A stretch of DNA of 64,000 nucleotides, taken from contig NC_081552.1 of NCBI RefSeq assembly GCF_963082655.1, positions 129,347,765-129,411,764 of the forward strand. The letters are read 5' to 3'. Positions within the stretch are counted from its first letter, which is position 1. Every line of letters begins with the position of its first letter. Made by a program: the position numbers and the translations under genes. This document shows, piece after piece, positions 45,044 to 55,711 of this stretch. Below the pieces are notes generated by a model. It had not been told where the DNA came from. It made no database searches and was given only the letters and a program-made list of their open reading frames with translations. The stretch is from Stomoxys calcitrans (lineage: Eukaryota > Arthropoda > Insecta > Diptera > Muscidae).

Positions 45044-46450
45044 ATGAATACAGGGTCATTAACCCCCCGCAACAGCATTGGCTCTTTCCGCTTGAACAAA
45101 TTACAAGAACTAGAAAAGATAAACGCCGAACTGTCTGAAAGGAATGAAAGATATGAAAGGCTTTGTGGTCAACTCCAAAGAGATGTTGAATCTTTAAAGT
45201 TCAAACTCAACAAGCAAACTGAATCATTTGAGACAGATGAAGAAGAGCTCCAACAAGAAACAGGTCGTTTTGATTCTCAACCTCCAAATTCTTCCGAAAA
45301 CTGCAACAGTGCAGTAGCATCGCCCTACGAATGGCAAACAGTCAGACGAAACAAGCGAGCAAACGAAAGCCCAGAGCATGTTATTAATAATAACACCAAA
45401 AAACAAGCCACTACCCAAAAATATTGGTTGAGTAAGACTCCTCAAACTGCCAACCAATATGCGGATCTGGATAATGACGACGGGTCTCAACCCAACTCTA
45501 ATCCGCCTCAAATTCTTTACAAACCTCCGCCTATATTTGTTGAGAAGGTTGCTAACATACAACCTTTAATATCCATGCTAAAACAAACTGTTCCAAACCA
45601 ATTTGAAATAAAAACCCTGCGAAATGAACAGGTCAAGATAATGCCAAAAGACCACGAAACTTATAAAAAAATTATTGGTGAACTAGAAAAGAAAAACACT
45701 GAGTTCTTTACTTACAAACCAAAATCTGAAAGGGGATTTAAAGTAATCTTGCGAAATATGCACTCAACAGCAAATATAGACGACTTGAAAAACGAGCTCT
45801 CCCAACTTGGACATGAAGTCAAAAATATATGGAATATAAGAAGTCGTTATACAAAGGTTCCGCTCCCTCTGTTTGAGGTCGAATTGAGCACCAAGCCCAA
45901 CAATAAAGATATATATTCCGTAACAAAACTTATGTCATGCGTTATTAGATTTGAGCCTCCGCGTCCTAAGAAAATAGTCCCTCAATGCTCAAACTGTCAA
46001 CAATACGGCCATACAAAGTCATATTGCAAGAAAAAATCAGTCTGCATTAAGTGTGCTGGACACCATGAATCAAAATCATGCGAACGCAAAAACTGGGCAG
46101 ACGAGGTAAAGTGCGCCTTATGTAATGGTAATCACCCAGCAAATTATAAAGGATGTTCAATTTATAAGCAAATTTACTCCCAACATTACCCCTCTCTTAG
46201 AAACACGAGAGAGAGTCAACAGCCTGAAACCCGAACTTTGACGACGAACCCCACATATTCAAGCGCTGCTAGAAGAACAGATTTTCCGCAAACCTCACAA
46301 CAAAACACCCAAATTCAGCCACAAAATCTTCAAACGGATCGAAGTCCGCAAGTATCCGAAATACATGAAATGTTAAGCAATTTAGGAACACTTATGCAGC
46401 AGATGACAAGCCTTCTTATGAGTCTAACTTCAAAATTAACACAAATCTAA
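45044..46450 (+). CDS. Jockey-type ORF1, gag-like RNA-binding protein
   Basis: This 468-residue protein binds the element's RNA and forms the ribonucleoprotein particle. Its N-terminus has a predicted coiled coil (about residues 15-70, rich in Leu, Glu, Lys). A Gln/Asn/Pro-rich linker follows, then a PRE_C2HC-type domain (about 225-310; FKVILRNMHSTANIDDLKNE). Three zinc knuckles lie at 315-385: CSNCQQYGHTKSYC (CX2CX4HX4C), CIKCAGHHESKSC (CX2CX3HX4C) and CALCNGNHPANYKGC (CX2CX3HX6C). The Gln/Thr-rich C-terminus ends in a Met/Leu-rich helix. The ATG at 45044 is the first in the transcript, 67 bases after the inferred 5' end. The stop is followed after two bases by the ORF2 start, suggesting termination-reinitiation. 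It is intact, with no frameshift. Confidence 0.92.
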   Translation: MNTGSLTPRNSIGSFRLNKLQELEKINAELSERNERYERLCGQLQRDVESLKFKLNKQTESFETDEEELQQETGRFDSQPPNSSENCNSAVASPYEWQTVRRNKRANESPEHVINNNTKKQATTQKYWLSKTPQTANQYADLDNDDGSQPNSNPPQILYKPPPIFVEKVANIQPLISMLKQTVPNQFEIKTLRNEQVKIMPKDHETYKKIIGELEKKNTEFFTYKPKSERGFKVILRNMHSTANIDDLKNELSQLGHEVKNIWNIRSRYTKVPLPLFEVELSTKPNNKDIYSVTKLMSCVIRFEPPRPKKIVPQCSNCQQYGHTKSYCKKKSVCIKCAGHHESKSCERKNWADEVKCALCNGNHPANYKGCSIYKQIYSQHYPSLRNTRESQQPETRTLTTNPTYSSAARRTDFPQTSQQNTQIQPQNLQTDRSPQVSEIHEMLSNLGTLMQQMTSLLMSLTSKLTQI

Positions 46451-46452
46451 TA

Positions 46453-49116
46453 ATGAACTTTCTTAATATAGTGTTCTGGAATGCCAACGGTCTGGCACAA
46501 CATACCCTAGAAGTGAAAAACTTTTTGTCTTCTAGTCAAATAGACATACTTCTTGTGTCAGAGACACATTTTACCAGCAAGCATCACTTTTGTATCCCCC
46601 AATACGATTTTTACCACGTTATGCACCCATCTGGAATGGCACGTGGTGGTTCAGGAATCTTGATAAAGCAATCCATTAAGCATCACCAAGGAACCCACTA
46701 CAGCTCCGATATAATTCAGGCAACAAACATCATAGTAGAAAGCATGCAAGGACCTTTAACAGTGTCATCAATCTATAGTCCACCAAAACATACCATCAAA
46801 AAAGAAAATTATATTAATTTCTTTAAGACATTAGGAAGCAAATTCATAGCTTGTGGAGACTACAATGCCAAGCACACAATATGGGGATCACGTCTTAATA
46901 CGCCGAAAGGCCGACAGTTATACTGGGCTATAAAAGAACTTAATCTTCGGGTTATTTCACCATATTCTCCAACATATTGGCCGTCAGATCTGAATAGAAC
47001 CCCAGATCTTATAGATTTCTGCGTTTCCAAAGGGATTTCGGCTGGCTCCGAAAAATGTTTTTCAAGCCACGATCTGTCTTCTGATCACACACCAGTCTTT
47101 CTATCATTGCACGCACAGCATATACCCCAAGATCAAAAATGTAAACTTCACAATAATAAGACTAACTGGCATTATTTTCGTTACCTAGTCAGCAAAACAT
47201 TACATCAAAATTTACCTTTAAAATCAGATCAAGACATTTCTTACGCCGTAGACCACCTAGTGCAAACTATACAGAGCGCTTCATGGAACTCTACACCCAA
47301 GAAAAGTTTCATAGAATCATACAAATACCCTACCTTTATACAGAGAAAAGTTAAAGAAAAGCGCAAGGCGAAAAAACGTTGGCAAAAAACAAAATCACCA
47401 GAGAACAAACGAAAACTTAATAAAGCAACTGCAGATTTGCAAAAGTTATTAAAATGCGTAGATAATAACCATATTGAACAAGAAATCCAAAATCTTGGGC
47501 CAACAAAGTCAACAGACTATTCTCTATGGAAAATCACGAAAAAACTCAAAAATGAGCCAAAAATCAATTACCCAATCCGAAAGTCTGGTAACTCGTGGAC
47601 AAAAAGCAACTTAGAAAAAGCCTACACATTTGCCAATCATTTATACGATGTTTTCACCCCAAATAGCTCGGAAGAACCGCCCAAATGCTTGGAAACTTTC
47701 TTAAATGAACCTCATCAGCTTGACCTGCCAATAAAGAAAATTTCAAAAGCCGAAGTCTCACATGCAATAAAGATTCTAAAACCTGGTAAGGCTCCTGGCT
47801 ATGACTTAATAACCCCTAAAATACTCAAAGAACTCCCTAAAGAAGGTACTGACTTCATTACGTTCATATTCAATGCCTGTTTAAAGCGCTGCTTCATTCC
47901 GCCCCAATGGAAAGTTGCCCAAGTCACAATGATCCAGAAACCTGGAAAACCATCCGATCAAGTCAAATCATATCGACCAATAAGCCTACTGCCAATAATT
48001 TCAAAGGTATTCGAATCTCTATTTCTTAAGAGATTAATGCCAATAATTGAGGAAAATAACTTGATACCAAATCATCAATTCGGATTTAGAAAGAATCACG
48101 GGACTACTGAACAAATCCACAGATTAGTGGAAACCATAAATTCTGCATTTGAATCAAAGCAGTACTGTACTTCCGCATTTTTAGACATCTCGCAAGCCTT
48201 TGACAAGGTATGGCATGAGGGTCTTCTCTACAAGGCAAGGAAACTTCTTCCAATAAATTACTATCTATTAATTAAATCATATATTCAAAAAAGAATGTTC
48301 TTCGTCCAAGAGGCCGATGAAATGAGTGATTTAAAATCTGTCAGAGCTGGGGTACCACAGGGGAGTGTGATGGGCCCAATCTTATATATCTTGTTCACAT
48401 CTGATCTACCACAGACAGAGAACGCAGTGGTGGGTACATTCGCTGATGACACCGCTGTGCTAGCTGTTAATAAAAATCCACAAATAGCAAGCAATATGCT
48501 TCAAACCTACCTAAATACTTTGTGCGAGTGGCTGAAACACTGGCGTATAAAACCAAATGAAACTAAGTCTATACACGTAACATTCACACTTAACCACGGA
48601 AACTGCCCTCCAGTTCAAATGAATGAAGTCCAACTCCCGCAGGCGAATGAGGCGAAATATCTGGGACTATACTTGGACAAGAAACTAACTTGGAAAACGC
48701 ACATAAAAATAAAAAGAAAAGCTTGTGATATACAACTACAAAAAATGAATTTTCCGATTGGACCAAATTCCAAGTTATCCTTAGAAAATAAGATACTTAT
48801 ATACAAATGCATTATAAAACCAATCTGGACATACGGTATCCAGCTATGGGGAACCGCTTCACATACAACAATCAAACTACTACAGCAACTACAATCAAAA
48901 ACATTACGCAAAATTGCAGGTGCACCATACTACATAACTAATAAGCGACTACACGAGGAATTAAATATAAAAACTGTCCAGGAAGAAGTATTGTCACAAC
49001 TCCAAAATTATAAATTGAGAATTCAACAACATCCAAACCCACTAGCAACAAACCTGATGAGGAACACTGAAACATTTAAGCGGCTCAAAAGAAAAGCACC
49101 GCAAGACCTACTGTAA
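46453..49116 (+). CDS. Jockey-type ORF2, endonuclease and reverse transcriptase
   Basis: The protein has 887 residues and carries out target-primed reverse transcription: it nicks the target DNA and copies the LINE RNA onto it. The N-terminal apurinic-type endonuclease has N10 (FWNANGL), E37 (VSETHF), the ACGDYNAKHTIWGS block and SSDHTP near residue 215. RT blocks are LKPGKAPGYD, KSYRPISLLPIISKVFE, HQFGFRKNHGTTEQIHR, AFLDISQAFDKVWH (D578), VRAGVPQGSVMGPILY and FADDTAV (663-669, catalytic D665 and D666), followed by the thumb (AKYLGLYLDKKLTWKTHI). No RNase H follows, as in the jockey clade. Length is close to known jockey ORF2 proteins (about 900). All catalytic residues I can check are present, so it is potentially active. 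Confidence 0.95.
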   Translation: MNFLNIVFWNANGLAQHTLEVKNFLSSSQIDILLVSETHFTSKHHFCIPQYDFYHVMHPSGMARGGSGILIKQSIKHHQGTHYSSDIIQATNIIVESMQGPLTVSSIYSPPKHTIKKENYINFFKTLGSKFIACGDYNAKHTIWGSRLNTPKGRQLYWAIKELNLRVISPYSPTYWPSDLNRTPDLIDFCVSKGISAGSEKCFSSHDLSSDHTPVFLSLHAQHIPQDQKCKLHNNKTNWHYFRYLVSKTLHQNLPLKSDQDISYAVDHLVQTIQSASWNSTPKKSFIESYKYPTFIQRKVKEKRKAKKRWQKTKSPENKRKLNKATADLQKLLKCVDNNHIEQEIQNLGPTKSTDYSLWKITKKLKNEPKINYPIRKSGNSWTKSNLEKAYTFANHLYDVFTPNSSEEPPKCLETFLNEPHQLDLPIKKISKAEVSHAIKILKPGKAPGYDLITPKILKELPKEGTDFITFIFNACLKRCFIPPQWKVAQVTMIQKPGKPSDQVKSYRPISLLPIISKVFESLFLKRLMPIIEENNLIPNHQFGFRKNHGTTEQIHRLVETINSAFESKQYCTSAFLDISQAFDKVWHEGLLYKARKLLPINYYLLIKSYIQKRMFFVQEADEMSDLKSVRAGVPQGSVMGPILYILFTSDLPQTENAVVGTFADDTAVLAVNKNPQIASNMLQTYLNTLCEWLKHWRIKPNETKSIHVTFTLNHGNCPPVQMNEVQLPQANEAKYLGLYLDKKLTWKTHIKIKRKACDIQLQKMNFPIGPNSKLSLENKILIYKCIIKPIWTYGIQLWGTASHTTIKLLQQLQSKTLRKIAGAPYYITNKRLHEELNIKTVQEEVLSQLQNYKLRIQQHPNPLATNLMRNTETFKRLKRKAPQDLL

Positions 49117-49302
49117 ATTTTTAACTCCACTTTAATGATGCATAAATAAATTTTATACGTGGGCCAACCACTGGGTTGGCACCATTAGTAATTATAATAT
49201 ACAAAATAATGTCGATAATAATGTAAATATCTATACTAAGATAGAAAGCATTAATAAATTAATAAAAATGAATTAAAAAAAAAAAAAAAAAATTGCTTAT
49301 TG

Positions 49303-49499
49303 AGCCTCAGAGAATAATAATATTAAAAAATCCATAAATTCCATTTTCAAAATATCAGCTGTTGTGAATTCGATATGTGTTGCTTTAGATAAATTACTGT
49401 CCTCAATAAGTGTAAAGATTTGCAATGCGTGGTTTACACTGTCAAATTGGCGGATCATTTTATAAATGAGCTATTTCAGATTGTGACCGATTCTGTTCA
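49303..49499. other. Unassigned spacer
   Basis: Nothing is recognised between the LINE target duplication and a decayed DINE. Confidence 0.4.
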
Positions 49500-49788
49500 T
49501 AGTTGACATGAATGCTCGAGTTCTTAACAGACGTCAAGGCTCTAATTTGATCCAAATCGGATATGAATTACGTCCCCTAGAGGTTCAAGATGTCTCAACA
49601 GAGAATCGTTTCATGTACATGGAAGCCTTATATAAACATATTCCTGTTTGACCCATTTAAATCAATAAGAGACATATATGTACATCATTTCAAACGGGCT
49701 AAAATTGGACGCTTAAAACTTCGCGTGCTTCGACAGACGGACGTTCAAAGGTAGATCGAAGTAAAATGTCATGGCAATGAAGAATATA
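49500..49788 (-). repeat. Decayed DINE fragment
   Basis: 'gaatgctcgagttcttaaca' leads to unit-like text (tttgatccaaatcggatatg, tacgtcccctagaggttcaa). A core with 'gcgtgcttcgacagacggac' follows, ending 'aagaatatat'. It is more diverged than other copies and has no termini. Confidence 0.6.
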
Positions 49789-49824
49789 TTGGGTTGCCCA
49801 AAAAGTAATTGCTGATTTTTCATA
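49789..49824 (+). mobile_element. Solitary mariner 5' end
   Basis: TTGGGTTGCCCAAAAAGTAA after TA (49787-49788), followed by 'attgctgatttttcatatag', matches the mariner 5' end. Similarity then stops. No matching 3' repeat is seen within about 300 bp. It interrupts the decayed DINE. Confidence 0.8.
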
Positions 49825-51743
49825 TAGTCGATATATCTACACTTTGGTTCAAATTGTCAAAAACTTATCATTTAAATAATGACATGTTCTCTAAAAATAT
49901 TTACTTTGACGATGGTGGAATTTTTAAGTCAGCATGTGATTGGGTGTTTTTAAACGCAACCGTTATTATGGTAACATTTGGAGCTTTAATTATTGAATTT
50001 TCAGTTGTCTCTCCTCAAAATCAAAACTGAAAACATAATTTTTTAGAATTCAAGTTACAGCTGCCATGCCTAGGGTTTGATGTTCTTAGCTGAACGTTTT
50101 AAAGTAAAGTCTAGTTGAGAAGATGTTCTAAATGCAAAATACTCGTATGCTGTTGTTGTATTAAATTTTCGCCATTAGATATCTTACAGAAGAACTTCTT
50201 GCAAAGAATAATCAATATTAATTACTAAACATCCCTTGGTTGTGACATCAAAATGAGGGTAGAGCAGACCTTATGCATGTCGGTATATATATTTATATAT
50301 AAATGTATAAACATGTGCTTGTGTTTGAGGACTTCTGTATACGATGTTTCTGTTTACTTAGGATTAAAAAACATGGCAATGCACAGCATTTCAGATTTCA
50401 AGATGCAGGATTCATTCACGCAGCAAGTAGTGTGAACATGGTATATACATACATTCATACACATTAACATTTATAAGTGCACGGACACACACACTCCTAC
50501 AAATAGACAGATAGAGACTCCTTGACATGTAGATATGTATAAACGAACAGCCATGCTACCTACATCCATACGCATCAACATACATATACAGCAAAAAATA
50601 ACATCGTGGAGTCGCTGTGTGCCATGCGATTGCCCGAGAGTTGTAGCCAGTAGCGAGCGCCTCCTCCCTTAAGGGCATGCCTTGGCTGGCTGTGTCTGTT
50701 GCCTGGATACTTCTTGTGTACGTTCAATTGATCGGTAGCACAAACGAACGAACGAACGACTGGCTTAAAGTGTGCCGCATGTCGACGACATACGATTGCT
50801 GGCTTGGTCCAACCCCTCAGTATATAAAGAGCGAGGGAGGTGTGGCTTCTATACAAATATAAATGGCTACGAGAGTGTGCAGAGTGCAGAGCATTCAGTA
50901 TAAAAGCTATTACATATGAATGTATGTATGTACCGTACACCAATCTCTCACACACGAACAGACATTTCCACAGCATGCCAGCATGTCGCTTGCCACGATG
51001 TGTTTAGAATTATGCTGAGCTATCAATTAAAGAGCGTCGTGTAGCCTCTCTCTTAACGGTTTCTGGCTACATAGAGTTGCCACGCACATCAAATCCACAT
51101 AGAAAAATCACTGAATGATTCGATTTAAAAAAATCCATGGCAACAATGAACTAAAATTGATACACCAAATCAAATGGTAAAACTTTAAAAACATGTTGAT
51201 TGTGCAAGTGTGCTTAAAGCAGTGATATTTAAGCATATTGTTTCCAGGCCAGAGCACTATGGTTCCAGTGACCCATTTTTTTGGCCAAATATAAAAATCA
51301 GAAATATATACATAAAGTTATCACCTACCGACGTTGGAGGAAAACGCCTTTTAGCCCAGCATGAGTACTTTCACTTTTATTTATAAAAATAGTTGCCAAA
51401 GATCGGCCAAAACAAAAATTTGTCAAAGGTTTTTAATACCTCAAAAATGGATTTATGCTAGTTGTTGTTCGACAAAATGCTTAGTTTCCGGCCGATTTTG
51501 ATGAAAAATAGTTTTTTGTTTGTTTAAATAATAACGTGGTTTCCTGACGATTTTGATGCAAATTTGGCATTTTTTGTTTAAATAATAACTTGGTTTCAAT
51601 ATGGTTAACCTTGTTTAAAATTTTCACATAGCTCCCATATAAATTGGATCACTATTTACTAATTTTTTGGGTATAAAACCAATACTTTTACCCCAATTTT
51701 GTCCGGATTTGTCCAGATATCTGTTTTTTTAACCTGTTAGAAT
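49825..51743. other. Host-like unique region
   Basis: About 1.9 kb without recognised repeat termini apart from a small duplicated segment at 51510-51600 (gtttaaataataacgtggtt and gtttaaataataacttggtt). Base composition is more even around 50.6-50.9 kb. Short frames there have no recognisable domain. This is the best candidate for native single-copy DNA. Confidence 0.4.
50815..50905 (+). promoter_or_regulatory. Possible promoter with two TATA-like boxes
   Basis: TATATAAAGAG at 50820 and TATAAAAGC at about 50900 are good TATA matches. 'cattcagt' at about 50891 resembles an arthropod initiator (TCAGT), but the spacing from the first box (about 70 bp) is too long and it lies upstream of the second. 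No downstream ORF supports it. Low confidence. Confidence 0.2.
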
Positions 51744-52000
51744 ATGGAGGCCACCGTGGCGCAGAGATTAATATGTCCGGCTATGACGCTGAACGCCTGG
51801 ATTCAAACCCCGACGTGAACATCAACAACATTTTCAGCTGGGTTATCTCCTTACTAATGCTGGGTACATTTTTGAGGTATCCTGCCATGTTAAAACTTTT
51901 CTAGCAAGTGGTGTCGCTATGCGGCACGCCGTTCGGACTCGGCATAAAAAAGAGACTGCTTATCATTGATATGGGAGAAGTTCATGGGAAATTTTGTAAA
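51744..52000 (+). mobile_element. tRNA-derived SINE, near full length
   Basis: The tRNA-like head has A-box TGGCGCAGAGATTAATATG (from 51757) and B-box GGATTCAAACCC (51799-51810), 40 bp apart as in tRNA genes. Pol III would use these internal boxes. The body (cgctatgcggcacgccgttc, 'ggactcggcataaaaaagag', 'cttatcattgatatgggaga') recurs in the copy at 58290. Mobilisation would need a LINE; the partner is unknown. Confidence 0.8.
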
Positions 52001-52504
52001 ATATGTTCCAAAAATTAGACAAGTCAGGTAATGATCCTATTATTTCGTCACTTAATTTAACATCTCGTTTAAATCAGAGAAAAAGTTTAACTCTTTTTAT
52101 GTTATAAAATATTTTTAGCTTTCTGAATCAACTCGTTGCTACTTTAAATATAATTTGATGATATATGCTGTAAAAAAACTACTAATTACAGTAAAGTTTA
52201 TTTGTATACACATATAACTCTTAAACATAAAAGATAAAAAAATTAAATCAATTGTTTTTCTACTTTTCGCCTATATATAATTTTAAGTTTTAACAAACAT
52301 TAGCAATTTAGCTGTGAACATAACAAAAAAAAATTCATATGAATATAAGCTTTTCTGTTTGAAAAAAAAAAAAAAATTCAATCAAATCGGAGCTGTAGAT
52401 GGAAAGTTATGTGCATTTTTATATTAATGAAGGCACCAGGCGTAAACTATAATCCAGAAAAGCACCACCTATTTTCTCTATCTTCTCAAACGACATTTTA
52501 TGAT
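52001..52504. other. AT-rich spacer
   Basis: No gene is seen. Runs of A at 52360-52380 could be a decayed poly(A) of an unrecognised retroelement. Confidence 0.4.
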
Positions 52505-52910
52505 GACTTTGGTTGGTTGTTGTTGTTGTAGCCACATTTTCATGTGGAGGTGGCGATCCTCATCAAGCTCCTGTAGGTGAGCAAACTCGTTTTGGTCGTC
52601 CAAAGGACTGATAGCAGCGGGAACAGCCACGTCATATCAAATGGAGCTTCATAGCCAGTCAGTATTTGTGCAAGAGCCGTTCCCGCCCGGCCCCTCACTG
52701 CCGCCCGGCCACTCCGCTCGATACCTCTGATTGTCAGCGACTGCCGTTGCAGCTAATCCGTATGGAGCATTCCACCAACCTAAGGACGCCTCCGGTAGCT
52801 CGCAGCTGAGGTTCTTGTGACAGCAATGAACATCACACAGATCGGACCTCAATGTTCCAGCCTGCGCCGTGCTCACAGTTGTCCCGTGACGGGACTTTGG
52901 TTAGACACAC
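52505..52910. repeat. GC-rich dispersed repeat with (GTT)n
   Basis: 'ggttgttgttgttgtagcc' is followed by 'gtggaggtggcgatcctcat', 'gagctcctgtaggtgagcaa'-like text and a GC-rich tail. From general familiarity with fly genomes I take this as the 3' region of a non-LTR element or another dispersed repeat; the class is uncertain. The minus-strand frame in it is not recognisable. Confidence 0.45.
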
Positions 52911-53292
52911 ATATCATATTAAATCAAATGGTTCAAAAAGCTTGAAACCCATTTAAAAATAATAAAATAAGCAAATCTTGTGGACATCATTGTGGTTTTT
53001 AGCGCGTTTTCCGACGGGAAACTAAATATTTGCTGTGTTTTATGTTATATGTACTATACAATACATATTAAGTGTTAACGGCCCTTATCCATTGATATCG
53101 ATAACTATATATTGCATCTTTGCAGTATACAGTACATCTGACTTACACTGAACTTTAGAAAAACGGACGAACGGGCTGAAAGATGTAGCGATTTTATCAT
53201 TTTGAAAATCTTGCACTTTAATGCTTAATCATTTCCCCCTTTTTCATGATTTTTCCTAAACATTATTAGTTTTAATATTGACGACAAAAAAT
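52911..53292. other. AT-rich spacer
   Basis: No feature is recognised in these 380 bp. Confidence 0.4.
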
Positions 53293-53435
53293 GATCACCG
53301 TGGCGCAGACGTAAAATATCCGCTTATGAACCCGTCTTAAATTCCGGTCAGAACATCAGAAAAAATTTCAGGAGACAGGGGTATGTCTTATTCTGGCGAA
53401 ATTTGTGAGCCATGTAAATCTTTTCAACTATTAAA
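53293..53435 (+). mobile_element. tRNA-derived SINE, diverged and truncated
   Basis: 'gatcaccgtggcgcagacgt' carries the A-box. The B-box region 'taaattccggtcagaacatc' is decayed. 'ggagacaggggtatgtctta' and 'atttgtgagccatgtaaatc' follow the order of the better copies. The 3' tail is missing. Confidence 0.7.
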
Positions 53436-53748
53436 AAGTCATTTGTTGTGCTATTTTCGTTGAGATTAGTTTTAACCGCCACTACTTTTTGATTAGTCTT
53501 AAAAGTAGTAAACTAACACGCAATGATCGTTTATTTGAATTCTCTCTCCTCTTCAAAATATAAACATCCTCACTTTCATCTTCCTTTATATCTACTCCAG
53601 CCTCCTTCATTAAATTTTTCATAACATCTGAATCATTTGATGTTTCTGTCACATCTGCACCACTTATTAAACAATCCCTCCTAACACGATTGTCATTGAG
53701 CATTTTACAGCATACTTCAATTCAACGATCTCTTCTCTTAAGTTGTAA

Positions 53749-55429
53749 TTTTTATACCCTCCACCATAAGATGGGGGGTATACTAATTTCGTCATTCTGT
53801 TTGTAACTACTCGAAATATTCGTCTGAGACCCCATAAAGTATATATATTCTTGATCGTCGTGAAATTTTATGTCGATCTAGCCATGTCCGTCCGACTGTC
53901 CGTCCGACTGTCCGTCCGACTGTCCGTCCGTCCGTCCGTCCGTCTGTCTGTCGAAAGCACGCTAACTTCCGAAGGAGTAAAGCTAGCCGCTTGAAATTTT
54001 GCACAAATACTTCTTATTGGTGTAGGTCGGTTGGTATTGTAAATGGGCCATATCGGTCCATGTTTTGATATAGCTGCCATATAAACCGATATTGGGTCTT
54101 GACTTCTTGAGCCTCTAAAGTGCCCAATTCTTATCCGATTGGCACGAAATTTTGCACGACGTGTTTTGTTATGATGTCCAACAACTGTGCTAAGTATGGT
54201 TCAAATCGGTCCATAATCTGATATAGCTGCCATATAAACCGATCTTGGGTCTTGACTTCTTGAGCCTCTAGAGAGCCCAATTCTTATCCGATTTGAATGA
54301 ATTTTGGCACGACGTGTTCTGTTATGATATCCAACAACTGTGCTAAATATGGTTCAAATCGGTCCATAATCTGATATAGCTGCCATATAAACCGATCTTG
54401 GGTCTTGAATTCTTGAACCTCTAAAGTGCGCAATTCTTATCCGATTGGCATGAAATTTTGCACGACGTGTTTTGTTATGATATTCAACAACTGTGCCAAG
54501 TTTGGTCCTAATCGGTCCATAACCTGATATAGCTGCCATTTAAACCGATCTTGGGTCTTGACTTCTTAAGCCTCTAGAGTGCGCAATTCTTACCCGATTA
54601 TAATGAAATTTTGCACGACTTGTTTTGTTATGATATTTAACAACTGTGCCAAGTATGGTCCTAATCGGTCTATAACCTGATATAGCTGCCATATAAACCG
54701 ATCTTGGGTCTTGACTTCTTAAGCCTCTAAAGTGCGCAATTCTTATCAGATTGGAATGAAATTTTGCACGACATGTTTTTTTTATGATATCCAACAAGTG
54801 TGCCAAAAATGGTTCAAATCGGCTCATAAACTGATATAGCTGTCATATAAACAGATCTGGGGACTTGACTTCTTGAGCTTCTAGAGGGCGCAATTCCTAC
54901 CTGATTTGGCTGAAATTTTGCATGACGTTTTTTATTTTTTATTTTTTCTTTCAACCACTGTGTCAAATAAGGTTTAAATCGGTTCATAACCTGATATAGC
55001 TGCCATATAAACCGATCTGGGATCTTGACTTCTTGAGCCTCTAGAAGTCGCAATTATTATCCGATTTGCCTGAAATTTTGTACGATGGATCCTCTCTTGA
55101 CCATCAACATACGTTTTTGTTATGGTCTAAATCTGTTTATAGCCCGATACAGCTCCCATATAAATCGATCTCTCTATTTTACTTTTTGAGCCCCCAAAGG
55201 GCGCAATTCTTACTCGAATTGGCTGACATTCTACACAGGTCTCCAACATATAATTTAATTGTGGTCTAAACCGGATCATATCTTTATATCGCTCCAATAG
55301 CCGAGCAAATCTTTTCTTATATCACTTTTTGCCTAAGAAGAGATGTCGGGAAAAGAACTCGACAACTGCGCTCCATGGTGGAGGGTATATAAGATTCGGC
55401 CCGGCCGAACTTAGCACGCTTTTACTTGT
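53749..55429 (+). mobile_element. DINE-1-like element, complete (subfamily 1)
   Basis: The start is TTTTTATACCCTCCACCATA with a snap-back, (TA)n and a core. The GTCY array at 53885-53952 includes three 12-bp repeats of TGTCCGTCCGAC. Five or six internal units follow, then TTCGGCCCGGCCGAA and cttttacttgt. It inserted into the coiled-coil part of the minus-strand PHD-type ORF1. Confidence 0.9.
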
Positions 55430-55711
55430 CTTTCTTCATCTCGTCAACCCATTTTTGATTTTCGGCAAAACCTTTCAACATTTCATCAAATTGCTTTTAG
55501 GTAACTCATCCAACTGATCCAATTTGTTCAGTTTTGTTTTTATTACATTCAGTTCGCTTTGTACACTTGCTTCTACACTTCATTTGCAAATCTGACACAT
55601 GTACTCAATGCTCTCATCACCGATTATCTCTTTATGTTGTTGTTTACTGAGAGTAGTACAACGAACGTGAAATACATTCAAACAGTTATCACATTGAATG
55701 TCATCATCTAC

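Larger units (their letters stand above)
44965..49302 (+). mobile_element. Complete jockey-type LINE with target-site duplication
   Basis: The 12-bp sequence AATTGCTTATTG occurs at 44965-44976 and 49291-49302, flanking an element of about 4.3 kb. Inside are a 67-bp 5' leader, ORF1, two bases, ORF2, a short 3' region and a run of 16 A (49275-49290). Jockey-clade LINEs have this layout: gag-like ORF1, endonuclease plus RT without RNase H, an internal promoter, and a poly(A) end. Intact ORFs, complete poly(A) and a perfect duplication all indicate recent insertion. The A at the duplication edge makes the exact 3' border ambiguous by two bases. Confidence 0.93.

Noticed and set aside
49789..50040. 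A second complete mariner MITE at 49.8 kb
   Set aside because: Only the 5' terminus is present; I found no inverse terminus with a TA within the next few hundred bases.
50550..51000. A host gene near the TATA-like boxes
   Set aside because: Frames on both strands are short and unrelated to known proteins. Only a weak promoter suggestion is kept.
52649..52876. Minus-strand ORF in the GC-rich repeat at 52.5-52.9 kb
   Set aside because: The frame owes its length to GC-rich composition; no motif is recognised and the sequence looks like a dispersed repeat.
54354..55053. Repeated minus-strand peptides in DINE arrays (SVYMAAISGYGPI-type blocks of 51 codons), also at 17377-16781 and 61441-62079
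   Set aside because: 153 bp is divisible by three, so a frame stays open through consecutive units. The peptides change between copies by frameshifts and stops, and no copy has a shared start or a domain. They are a by-product of unit length, not genes.
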